Assembly: GCA_900320765.1 (NCBI GenBank)
Contig: ONTN01000019.1
Span: 1-21,350 of the forward strand
Direction: 5' to 3'
Length of the DNA: 21,350 bases
Source: an uncultured Eubacteriales bacterium
GTDB lineage: Bacteria; Bacillota; Clostridia; Oscillospirales; Oscillospiraceae
Positions 1-7,104 of this stretch are shown here, piece after piece. Numbering within the stretch: the stretch's first letter is position 1; every line of letters starts with the position of its first letter. Both the position numbers and the translations under genes were made by a program. A model generated the notes under the pieces. That model was not told the origin of the DNA, ran no database searches, and saw nothing but the letters and a program-made list of their open reading frames with translations.

Positions 1-259
1 CTCAAAGCCGCTCAGCGCCGACCTCGAGGGCGTTATGGAGCTGAGGCAGGTTTACACCCGCAAAAAGGGCGAGAGCGGCATAAGGCTGAGCGACGCGGCG
101 GAGAAGTATTCCGTGACCGTGTCCGCGCCGATACTCACCGAGGGCGAGCTCATGGGCAGCGTCGTCTTTTTCACTGACGGAGAGGGCGGAGCCGGCGAGG
201 TTGAGACGAAGCTCGCGCAGACTGTGGCGGGCTTTCTCGGAAAGCAGATGGAAAGCTGA
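1..259 (+). CDS. spoVT: Stage V sporulation protein T, C-terminal part (partial)
   Basis: The frame is open from base 2, so the gene begins before the window; about 85 C-terminal residues are visible. SpoVT is a forespore transcription regulator with an N-terminal AbrB-type swapped-hairpin DNA-binding domain (not in view) and a C-terminal GAF-like sensor domain. What is seen matches the end of that GAF domain: a PILTEGELMGSVVFF strand-turn-strand block, then GEVETKLAQTVAGFLGKQME, which closely follows the ending of Bacillus subtilis SpoVT as I remember it (GEVEHKAVETAAGFLARQME). The stop codon lies inside the left arm of a strong hairpin terminator. It implies an endospore-forming lineage. 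The main uncertainty is only that the DNA-binding half cannot be checked here. Confidence 0.9.
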   Translation, partial: SKPLSADLEGVMELRQVYTRKKGESGIRLSDAAEKYSVTVSAPILTEGELMGSVVFFTDGEGGAGEVETKLAQTVAGFLGKQMES

Positions 260-300
260 AAAGCGGCGGGATAATCCCGCCGCTTTTCAGCTTTTCTTTT
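253..300. terminator. Shared terminator between convergent spoVT and the TetM-Rae1 fusion gene
   Basis: A perfect 19-bp stem (253-271 with 275-293) closes a 3-nt TAA loop and is followed on the plus strand by CTTTTCTTTT. The spoVT stop codon (257-259) is in the left arm and the stop codon of the opposing gene (287-289) is in the right arm, so one hairpin ends both messages. The T tract is good for the plus strand and weak for the minus strand. Confidence 0.9.
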
Positions 301-2890
301 CCTCTGCCCTTTTAAACGCTTCCTCGACCGGCCTTGCGCGGTTTAATAGCCGTGATCTTTTTATAAATTCGTCTATCTGCGTTTTCGCGTGTACGATTTC
401 CGAGTGTAGCTCCGCCGCCGTCATTCGAAGCGCGCCGGAGCCGAGGATTATCATCTGCTCCGGCCCATCCGAGGTGGCGACGTAGACCTTATGCTTTTTT
501 GAAAGCCTGTGCGCCGTCTTCTCAATATACGTATCGGCCGTCTCAGCCTCCTTCGTGTAAACGACGCTTATCCCGTGGTACTCCTCAATGCTGCCTCTGC
601 CGCCCTCGACCTTGTACGCGTCGAACACGAGAATGACCTCGTTTTTCTTTATCCCGCGGAAGTTCGCAAGCACGTCCGCCAGCACCCTTCGCGCCGCGTC
701 CACGCTCGTCTCCGCGAGCTTCCTGAGCTCATCCCAGGCGAATATCACGTTGTACCCATCCACGAGCAGGTATTCCTCACCGGTAAACCTCGGCTTTATT
801 TCCCTCGGTCCCTCCTCGAGACTGTGCCGCGGCTCATACCTCCGTCTCTCCTCGGCAGGCAGCATATCCCGCCTTTTAGTTTCGCCGTAGGTCTTCTCGA
901 ATATCGCCCGAAGCTCCCTGTCCTCAGCCGCCCGCGTCGCCGGCTTTGTGACCATCTTCCCCACTTCGCTTGTAAATTCTTCCGTTTTACGGCCGAGCAC
1001 GCTCTCTATGTGCATTTTCTCCGGCACTTCGCTCCACTTAACTACCACGCCAGCCCCGTGGGAGCAGAACACGCTGTCAGGCGTATTGGCAAGGTCGCGC
1101 TCCGGCTCATAGCAGATTTCCCCGATGACCTTATCCGCATTATGGCACTCCTCGTAGCCGCGGATAGCGGCTGAGAGCTTGCCGCTCCCCCTCGTGTACG
1201 AGGCGAGGGCGGTATCGTAGCCGTGGAGCTCGGAGGCGGGTGCAGAGCCCCGTATGACCGCGCCCCGGTCTGAAAGCTCCGGCGGCTCACACCGCGCCTC
1301 CATCCTCGTTAAATCCGACAGCGCCCTGCCGACGTTCTCGGCAGGAAGCTCAATTGTAAAATCGTACCAAGGCTCGAGCAGCACGCTTTCGGCCTGCATA
1401 AGTCCCTGACGCACCGCCCTGTAGGTCGCCTCACGGAAATCTCCGCCCTCGGTATGCTTAAGATGCGCCCTTCCCGCGGCAAGAGTGATCCTCATATCCG
1501 TTATCGGCGAGCCGGTCAGAACTCCGAGGTGCTGCTTTTCGGAAAGGTGGGTGAGGATAAGCCGCTGCCAGTTGCGGTCGAGCTCGTCCTCCGGCGCCGT
1601 GGAAGCGAAGGTAAGCCCGCTTCCTCTCTCGGCCGGCTCGAGGATAAGATGCACCTCTGCGTAATGCCTGAGCGGCTCGAAGTGCCCCACGCCCTCCACT
1701 GTATTTCTAATCGTCTCGCGGTAGACTATGCCGCCGCCGGTAAACCGCACCGCAAGGCCGAAGCGCTCGCGGACGATGCGCTCGATGACCTCAAGCTGCA
1801 CCTCGCCCATAAGGCTGATGCTTATCCCGCTCTTCTCCTGATCCCAGCCGACAGAGAGCTGCGGCTCTTCCTCCTCAAGCCTTCTGAAGGCAGCGAGGGC
1901 GGCGTTTGGGTCTGCGCCCTCCGGAAGCTCAACTGAATATCTGATAACCGGCCTGAGAAGCTTTTTCTTATCAGCCGGCGCCGTCCCGTAGGTCTTCCCC
2001 GCGAAGCTTTCCTCCAGTCCCGTCACGGCAACGACGGATCCCGCCGCGGCCTCCTTAACGAGGGTGTATTTATCGCCGGAATACTCTCGTATTTGATCGC
2101 ATTTCTCCCCGCCGAGGCTGTCCTTTACCCTCAGCGTGCCGCCGCTGAGCTTGAGATAAGTGAGCCTCGCGCCGGAGGGATCGCGGCCGATCTTATATAC
2201 CGATGCGGAAAAGTCCGCATCCCGCTCGGGCGCCGGCATATAGAGACTGAGCGCCCGCAGAAGCCCGTCCACTCCCTCGCCGCGAAGCGCTGAGCCGCAG
2301 ACGACCGGAAATAGCTTCCGCCCTCCAACCAGGAGGGCTACGTCCGCGTCCGTGAGCTCTCCCGCAAGGTACTTTTCCATAGCGTCCTCGTCTGCCATCG
2401 CCGCCGCCTCATAAATATCCTCGCCAGCGTCGGCGCAGGCGGGCGATAGGCCCTCCTCGAGTTCCCGCATTATCCTGCCCTTGTCGGTGCCGGGCAGGTC
2501 CATTTTGTTTACGAATATGACGGTCGGAACGCCGAAGCGGCGCAGAACGCCCCATAGCGTCCGCGTATGCCCCTGCACCGGCTCCGTCGCGCTGACGACG
2601 AGGACGGCCCCGTCGGCAACGGCGAGCGTTCTCTCCGCCTCGGCGGAGAAATCGACGTGGCCCGGGGTGTCCATCAGCGTAAAGCGGCGCTCGCCGATCT
2701 CCATAACAGCGAGCTTGGAGAATATGGTAATGCCCCTCTCCCTCTCGATGGGATCGGTATCAAGGAAGGCGTCGCCGTGATCGACCCGCCCCTTTTTCCT
2801 TATCGCCCCCGTCTCAAAAAGCATTGCCTCCGAGAGCGTTGTTTTCCCCGCGTCCACATGGGCGCAGAGAGCCAAAGAGATGTTTTCCAT
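287..2890 (-). CDS. TetM/EF-G-like translational GTPase fused to a Rae1 (YacP) NYN endonuclease domain
   Basis: 867 residues, about 225 longer than classical TetM/TetO. The N-terminal part is a ribosome-protection-type GTPase of the EF-G superfamily: G1 AHVDAGKT (10-17), G2 RGIT (52-55), G3 DTPGHVDF (74-81), G4 NKMD (128-131), G5 GSAL (199-202), followed by the EF-G-like domains. The domain IV tip that aligns with the tetracycline-contact loop of TetM (YSPVSTPADF) reads KHTEGGDF (478-485), so drug resistance is doubtful. Residues about 707-850 form a second complete domain matching B. subtilis YacP/Rae1, the ribosome-associated endonuclease that cuts mRNA in the A site: VDGYNVI, VFDAYK, TKEAETADTYIEK, VATSDGPEQ, GALRMTAAEL. 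Acidic residues D711, D757, D786 and D808 are kept. AAGGAG lies 5 nt before the ATG. Inferred role: a cytoplasmic factor that acts on ribosomes with linked GTPase and RNase activities. The domain calls are firm; the joint function is inference. Confidence 0.88.
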   Translation of the reverse strand: MENISLALCAHVDAGKTTLSEAMLFETGAIRKKGRVDHGDAFLDTDPIERERGITIFSKLAVMEIGERRFTLMDTPGHVDFSAEAERTLAVADGAVLVVSATEPVQGHTRTLWGVLRRFGVPTVIFVNKMDLPGTDKGRIMRELEEGLSPACADAGEDIYEAAAMADEDAMEKYLAGELTDADVALLVGGRKLFPVVCGSALRGEGVDGLLRALSLYMPAPERDADFSASVYKIGRDPSGARLTYLKLSGGTLRVKDSLGGEKCDQIREYSGDKYTLVKEAAAGSVVAVTGLEESFAGKTYGTAPADKKKLLRPVIRYSVELPEGADPNAALAAFRRLEEEEPQLSVGWDQEKSGISISLMGEVQLEVIERIVRERFGLAVRFTGGGIVYRETIRNTVEGVGHFEPLRHYAEVHLILEPAERGSGLTFASTAPEDELDRNWQRLILTHLSEKQHLGVLTGSPITDMRITLAAGRAHLKHTEGGDFREATYRAVRQGLMQAESVLLEPWYDFTIELPAENVGRALSDLTRMEARCEPPELSDRGAVIRGSAPASELHGYDTALASYTRGSGKLSAAIRGYEECHNADKVIGEICYEPERDLANTPDSVFCSHGAGVVVKWSEVPEKMHIESVLGRKTEEFTSEVGKMVTKPATRAAEDRELRAIFEKTYGETKRRDMLPAEERRRYEPRHSLEEGPREIKPRFTGEEYLLVDGYNVIFAWDELRKLAETSVDAARRVLADVLANFRGIKKNEVILVFDAYKVEGGRGSIEEYHGISVVYTKEAETADTYIEKTAHRLSKKHKVYVATSDGPEQMIILGSGALRMTAAELHSEIVHAKTQIDEFIKRSRLLNRARPVEEAFKRAEEKKS

Positions 2891-2901
2891 ACCCGCTCCT
2901 T

Positions 2902-2933
2902 AAAAAAGCGGCGGGAGCAAAGCTCTCCCGCCG
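2902..2933 (-). terminator. Intercistronic terminator, possible attenuator, before the TetM-Rae1 fusion gene
   Basis: Read on the minus strand, a 9-bp CGGCGGGAG/CTCCCGCCG stem (2925-2933 with 2909-2917) with a 7-nt loop is followed by CTTTTTT. The T tract runs straight into AAGGAG (2896-2901), the ribosome binding site of the gene starting at 2890. It should terminate messages of the gene at 2947-3609 and, since no separate promoter fits between hairpin and start codon, partial read-through may feed the fusion gene. Confidence 0.75.
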
Positions 2934-2946
2934 GATCAGAGTTAAC

Positions 2947-3609
2947 TTAAACGGTATATTCCGAATGAATGACGGCCGTAAGCCTCAGCATACCCTTGTA
3001 TTCCTCGAAGCAGAGGCGCAGAAGCTTCCAGTCGGTATAATCGTTCTCCTCCGTGCCGGGGAAGCAGAGATCGACGAACTGCGCGTTCGGAAAGGCCTCT
3101 GAGAGGTTTTCAAGGCTGTTTCCCGTTCTCGCCGTGTAGTTTACGCCGATTATGGGCGCGTTCGCGTAGTCCCTGTCGTAAACGTATCTCGCAAAATACT
3201 CCTCAGCCGTCATCTCGATGGGCACTCCCGTATCCTGCGCCACGCCCCAGACGTAGGACGCGGTATCGTCTCTGAAATTTGATACCTCGTAGCTTGTAAA
3301 GACCTTGTTGTTTCTCAGGTTCACCGTCGCCCCCGGGCAGAAATAGACTCCGAAGGTCGGGTGCACCATCTCGGAAAGGCTTGAAAAATCGCGGGTCTTT
3401 ATAAATCTCGCGGCGCGGACCGCAAGCTCGATTAGCCCTGCCTGATGCGTGGTCTGGCTCTTGCCTCCCGCTTCGCTCTCGGTCGTCACTATCGTTTGGC
3501 TTACGATGGCCTTTCCCGAGAGCCCGACGGCAGCGTAAAAGCCGAAAGCGCCGATGGCGATACCGAGCACAAGGGCAATAGCCGTTATTATCAAGGTCTT
3601 CCGCTTCAC
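2947..3609 (-). CDS. Membrane-anchored extracytoplasmic protein of unknown function
   Basis: 220 residues from a GTG start at 3607-3609, chosen because GGGAGG stands 7 nt upstream and a promoter lies about 25-30 nt before it; the frame stays open further upstream but that part has no coding character, and an in-frame ATG at 3624 lies inside the short leader before the Shine-Dalgarno. After VKRKTLII there is one hydrophobic segment (about residues 5-30, AIALVLGIAIGAFGFYAAVGL) that acts as an uncleaved signal anchor or signal peptide; no lipobox cysteine is present. The outside part has FSSLSEMVHPTFGVYF, a YVWGVAQDTG block, EYFARYVYDRDYANAP and a C-terminal FPGTEENDYTDWKLLRLCFEEYKG...AVIHSEYTV. 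I recognise this as the pattern of uncharacterised secreted proteins common in Bacillota, possibly with an NTF2-like fold, but cannot name a function. Confidence 0.75.
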   Translation of the reverse strand: MKRKTLIITAIALVLGIAIGAFGFYAAVGLSGKAIVSQTIVTTESEAGGKSQTTHQAGLIELAVRAARFIKTRDFSSLSEMVHPTFGVYFCPGATVNLRNNKVFTSYEVSNFRDDTASYVWGVAQDTGVPIEMTAEEYFARYVYDRDYANAPIIGVNYTARTGNSLENLSEAFPNAQFVDLCFPGTEENDYTDWKLLRLCFEEYKGMLRLTAVIHSEYTV

Positions 3610-3640
3610 TGCCGCGCCTCCCATCAGATTTATTAGAGAT

Positions 3641-3669
3641 ATTTTACTACGGCGCGATAAAATTTGCAA
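3641..3669 (-). promoter_or_regulatory. Sigma-A-type promoter for the 2947-3609 gene
   Basis: On the minus strand TTGCAA (3664-3669), a 17-nt spacer and TAAAAT (3641-3646) stand about 32 nt before the GTG start. The predicted start of transcription near 3634 leaves a short leader containing GGGAGG, which supports the chosen start codon. Confidence 0.55.
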
Positions 3670-3677
3670 TAGATACC

Positions 3678-3706
3678 TTGTTTTGCGGCGGGTTTTAAAG
3701 TAAAAT
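3678..3706 (+). promoter_or_regulatory. Probable promoter for the uridine phosphorylase gene
   Basis: TTGTTT (3678-3683), a 17-nt spacer and TAAAAT (3701-3706). The -35 match is weak (3 of 6). If used, transcription starts near 3713 and gives a leader of almost 190 nt before the ATG at 3900. It is divergent from, and nearly back to back with, the minus-strand promoter at 3641-3669. Confidence 0.4.
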
Positions 3707-3743
3707 ATAAATATTAATTCAGGTAAACGATGATTAATTCCGC

Positions 3744-3870
3744 GAGAGGAAATTGCGAGGATTTTTTCGTCGCAGCAAAGGCGAAAAATCGCAGACATAC
3801 TTTGTGTATTTCAAGATTTTGAGACAAAGCTGCGGCGGAAAAAGACCGCAATTACCCGAAGTGGCATTTA
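3744..3870 (+). other. Structured leader or repeat-like segment upstream of udp
   Basis: This non-coding stretch holds several inverted repeats: GATTTTTTCG (3758-3767) with CGAAAAATC, ATAC/GTAT around a TTTGT loop, TTT/AAA around GAGAC, and TGCGG/CCGCA around a 10-nt loop; CGCAG and CTGCG could alternatively pair across the middle. It is transcribed if the promoter near 3678 is used. The frame of udp runs open through it, but it has no ribosome binding site and does not resemble the start of the enzyme. I do not recognise it as a known riboswitch. Confidence 0.35.
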
Positions 3871-3899
3871 ATCAGCGTTTACTATGGAGGCGGAGAAAG

Positions 3900-4658
3900 A
3901 TGTCAAAGGAAAAGATGTATCACATAGCTCTGTCCGCGGGTGACGTAGGCCGCTTCGTCATCGTGCCGGGCGATCCCGGCCGCTGCGAAAAGATAGCCCG
4001 CTATTTCGACTCTCCAAGGCTCGTCGGTCAGAACAGAGAGTACACCACCTACACCGGCACGCTTGACGGCGTTCCCGTCTCCGTAACGAGCACGGGCATA
4101 GGCGGAGCCTCCGCCGCCATAGCGATGGAGGAGCTTACGAAAATAGGCGCCGATACCTTCATCCGCGTCGGCACCTGCGGCGGGATAAATATGAATGTGC
4201 GCTCTTCCGATGTCGTTATCGCCACAGGCGCCATCCGTATGGAGGGGACGAGCCGCGAGTACGCTCCGATAGAGTACCCCGCCACCGCGGATTACGGCGT
4301 CACCCGCGCCCTTACTGACGCCGCAGAGGCTCTCGGCTATACCTGGCACGCCGGAGTGGTCCAATGCAAGGACAGCTTCTACGGGCAGCACAGCCCGGAG
4401 AAGAGCCCCGTGAGCTATGAGCTTTTGGCCAAATGGGAGGCGTGGAAGAAGCTCGGCGTTCTCGCAAGCGAAATGGAATCCGCCGCCCTCTTCACCGTCG
4501 CCGCCGCCCTCGGAGTCCGCTGCGGAACGGTGCTCAGCGTCGTATGGAACCAGGAGCGCAAGGCCGCCGGATTATTCGAGGAGGATAACCACGACACCGG
4601 TATGGCGATAAAGGTCGCTATCGAGGCGATACGGTCGCTCATTAAAGCGGAAAAATAA
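3900..4658 (+). CDS. udp: Uridine phosphorylase (nucleoside phosphorylase family)
   Basis: Phosphorolysis of uridine to uracil and ribose-1-phosphate in pyrimidine salvage. The ATG at 3900 is chosen because GGAGG lies 9 nt upstream and the resulting 252 residues match the 253 of E. coli Udp. Visible family features: phosphate-binding VPGDPGR (22-28), R46 in [22 protein letters not shown] (64-79), IRVGTCGG (88-95), the EMES ribose site (191-194) and the following [11 protein letters not shown] helix. The base-recognition stretch reads [10 protein letters not shown] (161-170): the glutamine is kept but the arginine two residues after it in E. coli Udp is not, so pyrimidine specificity is probable rather than proven and purine or mixed use is possible. 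It stands alone as a plus-strand gene with its own terminator. Confidence 0.85.
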   Translation: MSKEKMYHIALSAGDVGRFVIVPGDPGRCEKIARYFDSPRLVGQNREYTTYTGTLDGVPVSVTSTGIGGASAAIAMEELTKIGADTFIRVGTCGGINMNVRSSDVVIATGAIRMEGTSREYAPIEYPATADYGVTRALTDAAEALGYTWHAGVVQCKDSFYGQHSPEKSPVSYELLAKWEAWKKLGVLASEMESAALFTVAAALGVRCGTVLSVVWNQERKAAGLFEEDNHDTGMAIKVAIEAIRSLIKAEK

Positions 4659-4671
4659 AACGTGAACGACA

Positions 4672-4704
4672 AAGCCGGAGGCGGTCAGGCCTCCGGCTTA
4701 TTTG
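4672..4704 (+). terminator. Terminator of udp
   Basis: A 10-bp stem AAGCCGGAGG (4672-4681) with CCTCCGGCTT (4690-4699), 14 nt after the stop codon, is followed by a poor T tract (ATTTG). It probably ends the udp message, with the repeat element downstream as a barrier against transcription from argS. Confidence 0.6.
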
Positions 4705-4739
4705 CTGTAGACAAAATCAAATAAGAATACGCTTTTAGT

Positions 4740-4899
4740 AAAGCCTTCCCCTTGAGGGGAAGGTGGCTCGGCGAAGCCGAGACGGATGAGGTGTAGGCGC
4801 GAACGCGCCGTGGCACACGCTCCAATAAGCTCTACCGCCGCTAAAGCGTTGGCCACCTCATCAGTCACTTCGTGACAGCTTCCCCTCAAAGGGGAAGCC
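4740..4899. repeat. Dispersed inverted-repeat element, copy A
   Basis: About 160 bp between the convergent udp and argS genes. In order: hairpin CCTTCCCC-TTGA-GGGGAAGG (4744-4763), hairpin CTCGGC-GAA-GCCGAG (4767-4781), arm GATGAGGTG (4785-4793), a GC-rich middle with a GGCGC/GCGCC hairpin, arm CACCTCATC (4854-4862), hairpin GTCAC-TTC-GTGAC (4864-4876), and hairpin CTTCCCC/GGGGAAG ending at 4899. The two ends are alike but not identical, so the whole can fold into a cross. It has no coding capacity. The minus-strand exit forms a hairpin followed by CTTTACT and may end the argS message. Confidence 0.85.
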
Positions 4900-4928
4900 G
4901 TTGGTGGAGCAATGCAGGCATCGCGGCC

Positions 4929-6674
4929 CTACATCTTGTCCGGCGCGGATACTCCGACTATGCTCAGAGCTATCTCGATAACGGCCCTCACCGTATCGGC
5001 GAGCTTAAGCCTCGCCTCGAGGAGCTTCTCCTCAACTCCCCTTATGCGGCAGGAGTTATAGAACCTGTGGAAGCGGGCGGCAAGGTCGGTAACGTACCTG
5101 TTTATCCTGCTGGGATCGTAGTCCCTCGCGGCGAGCCTTATCTCGTCGGGCAGGAGGCTGAGCGCCTTTATGAGCTCTGCTTCCGTCTCGTCCTTAAGAA
5201 GCGCGATATCGACGTCCGCCGCCTTCTTTACCTCAAAGCCGTCCTCGCGGAGCTGATTTACGAGGCTCACTATGCGGGCGTGGGCGTACTGCACGTAATA
5301 CACCGGGTTTTCGCTGTCCTGACGGACGGCGAGGCCGAGGTCGAAGTCGAGATGGGTATCAGGCTTCGCGCTGAAGAACCAGCGGGCGGCGTCGAGCGGA
5401 ATCTCGTCCAGAAGGTCCGTGAGCGAGATCGCCTTTCCCGTGCGCTTCGACATTCTGACCGCCTGCCCGTCGCGCAGGAGGTTTACGAGCTGATAGAGCA
5501 CAATATCGAGCCTGTGCTCCCCATCCAGGCCGAGAGCGTCGAGGGCAGCCTTGAGGCGGGCGATATGCCCGTGGTGATCGGCGCCCCAGGCGTCGATAGC
5601 CTTGTCAAAGCCCCTCACCTCAAGCTTGTTGCGGTGGTAGGCGATATCGGCGGCGAAATAGGTATAGAAGCCGTTCGCGCGGCGGAGAACGTCGTCCTTG
5701 AGGTCGAGCTTCTCCGCGTCCTCGGGCTTTTTTCCCCCGGCGATAAGCTTCTCCCTGATTATCCTCGAGGTTGCGAGCCATACTGCCCCGTCCTTCTCGT
5801 AGGTATAGCCAAGCTCGCCGAGCTTTTTTACCGTGTCCTCAACAAAGCCCGACTCGTGAAGGCTCGATTCGAGGAACCACTTGTCGTACTCTATCCCGTA
5901 GCGGCTGAGGTCCGATTTCATCTTCGGAAGGTTGTGCTGCAGGCCGAAGGCGGCCATAGCGGCGTGGCGCTCCTCCTCGCTCCTTTCCAGGAAGCTGTCG
6001 CCGTTCTCCGCGCGGAAGAGCTCCGCAAGGTCCTTTATATCTGCGCCCTGGTACCCGTCCTCCGGGAACTCGACGGCGTCCTCTCCGAGGATTAGCTGAG
6101 AATACCTCGCGTCTATGCTCTTTGCGAACTTTTCTATCTGATTTCCCGCGTCGTTAACGTAGAACTCGCGGCTGACCTCCGCTCCCTCGCGGCTCAGTAT
6201 CTCTGCAAGGGCGTCGCCGAGGACTCCGCCTCTGGCGTTCCCCATGTGCATGGGGCCGGTGGGGTTAGCCGATACGAATTCGACCATTATCTTCTGACCC
6301 GAAAGGCTGTCGCCGCGTCCGTAATCCTTCCCGTCGGCCTCGATCCCTCCGATAACGTCAGAGAACCACTTATCGCCGAGGCGGAAGTTTATAAAGCCGG
6401 GACCGGCGACCTCGGCTGAGGCGAAGTAGCTCCCATCAAGCTCAAGGTTTTCGACCAGCGTCTCCGCTATCTTTCTCGGCGCAAGGCGCATATCCCTTGC
6501 TGCCGCCATGGCGGTGCTCGCCGCGTAGTCCCCGTTCGAGGTGTCCTTCGGTATCTCGACCGTGCCCTTGAGCACTACCCCGGCGGGAAGCTTCCCCTTC
6601 CCTGCGGCCTTCTGATAAGCCTTCTCTATCAGAGCCGCGACCTCAGATTTTGCGGCCTCTATCATATTCGTCAT
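4929..6674 (-). CDS. argS: Arginyl-tRNA synthetase
   Basis: 581 residues, normal for bacterial ArgS, a class Ia enzyme charging tRNA-Arg. The N-terminal additional domain (about 1-110) is followed by the adenylate-binding signature EFVSANPTGPMHMGNARG with the HIGH-equivalent HMGN at 143-146, the catalytic core with FYTYFAADIAYHRNK and DAWGADHHGHIARLKAA, and the KMSK-equivalent RMSKR at 407-411; the C-terminal helical anticodon-binding (DALR) domain carries YVQYAHARI and ends in DTVRAVIEIALSIVGVSAPDKM. AGAGGAG lies about 7 nt before the ATG and overlaps the ywiB stop region. It is the last gene of the murI-ywiB-argS operon. Repeat element A lies about 30 nt past its stop codon and can act as terminator. 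Nothing unusual is seen. Confidence 0.96.
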   Translation of the reverse strand: MTNMIEAAKSEVAALIEKAYQKAAGKGKLPAGVVLKGTVEIPKDTSNGDYAASTAMAAARDMRLAPRKIAETLVENLELDGSYFASAEVAGPGFINFRLGDKWFSDVIGGIEADGKDYGRGDSLSGQKIMVEFVSANPTGPMHMGNARGGVLGDALAEILSREGAEVSREFYVNDAGNQIEKFAKSIDARYSQLILGEDAVEFPEDGYQGADIKDLAELFRAENGDSFLERSEEERHAAMAAFGLQHNLPKMKSDLSRYGIEYDKWFLESSLHESGFVEDTVKKLGELGYTYEKDGAVWLATSRIIREKLIAGGKKPEDAEKLDLKDDVLRRANGFYTYFAADIAYHRNKLEVRGFDKAIDAWGADHHGHIARLKAALDALGLDGEHRLDIVLYQLVNLLRDGQAVRMSKRTGKAISLTDLLDEIPLDAARWFFSAKPDTHLDFDLGLAVRQDSENPVYYVQYAHARIVSLVNQLREDGFEVKKAADVDIALLKDETEAELIKALSLLPDEIRLAARDYDPSRINRYVTDLAARFHRFYNSCRIRGVEEKLLEARLKLADTVRAVIEIALSIVGVSAPDKM

Positions 6675-6687
6675 AAGTCGTCTCCTC

Positions 6688-7104
6688 TTATACCTTTCTT
6701 ATCTCTATCTTAACGGCTGTACGCACGGCGGCGGACTCCATAAAGTTCAGGATATAGTTTATCTCGAGCCTTCCGCCGTCCTCGCCGAGTGACGAGGTTA
6801 TCCCAAGAGTCTCTAGCCCTATCGTCGCCGAGCCGTAAGGCGTGTTGTAGGCGAAGTAGTTCTTGCGCCCCTCCTCATACACCATCTGCATAGCGACGGT
6901 GCCCTCTCTCGTCAGGGTCACGACGCCGGGCAAAATTTCAAACGAGGTCTTTGTCCCCTCCATGCCCGTAAGCTCGGACTCCCAGTAGGAGATGAGCGTC
7001 CTCTCAGGGCTGTAGGAATACTCGCCGGAGGTGAGAAGCTCGATATCGTCTCCGTCCTCCCCCGTTCCTAAAAGCCCCTTTATCGAAATCACAACGTCTG
7101 TCAA
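6688..7104 (-). CDS. ywiB: YwiB/DUF1934 family beta-barrel protein
   Basis: 138 residues, alternating beta-strand pattern: VVISIKG at the start, YSYSPERTLISYWESELTGMEGTKTSFEILPGVVTLTREG in the middle, and RLEINYILNFMESAAVRTAVKIEIRKV at the end. This matches the DUF1934/YwiB family, small calycin-like barrels whose biochemical role is not known to me. In B. subtilis ywiB also sits directly before argS, and here the same order holds, which is strong support. Its ATG overlaps the stop codon of murI by 4 nt (ATGA), indicating translational coupling, and only 13 nt separate it from argS. Calycin folds usually bind small hydrophobic ligands; that is not shown here. Confidence 0.85.
   Translation of the reverse strand: MTDVVISIKGLLGTGEDGDDIELLTSGEYSYSPERTLISYWESELTGMEGTKTSFEILPGVVTLTREGTVAMQMVYEEGRKNYFAYNTPYGSATIGLETLGITSSLGEDGGRLEINYILNFMESAAVRTAVKIEIRKV

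Noticed and set aside
509..1174. Open frames on the plus strand opposite the TetM-Rae1 gene
   Set aside because: They are antisense to a gene with clear motifs, and their composition is Arg/Leu/Pro-rich without domain features.
287..2890. Calling this gene a tetracycline resistance determinant
   Set aside because: The drug-contact loop is not conserved and the fused nuclease points to another role; resistance cannot be claimed from sequence.
3610..3798. N-terminal extension of the 2947-3609 protein
   Set aside because: It would run through the promoter, and GTG 3609 has a proper ribosome site and starts a signal anchor.
3753..3899. N-terminal extension of uridine phosphorylase to ATG 3753
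   Set aside because: No ribosome site is seen, the extra residues do not resemble the family, and ATG 3900 with GGAGG gives the normal length.
4794..4853. tRNA or small RNA gene in the middle of repeat copy A
   Set aside because: The hairpins do not form a tRNA cloverleaf, no CCA end or T-loop sequence is present, and the segment varies between copies.
4872..6095. 407-codon open frame on the plus strand opposite argS
   Set aside because: It is a shadow of the argS coding bias in GC-rich DNA, has no ribosome binding site, and begins in a repeat element; argS itself is certain.
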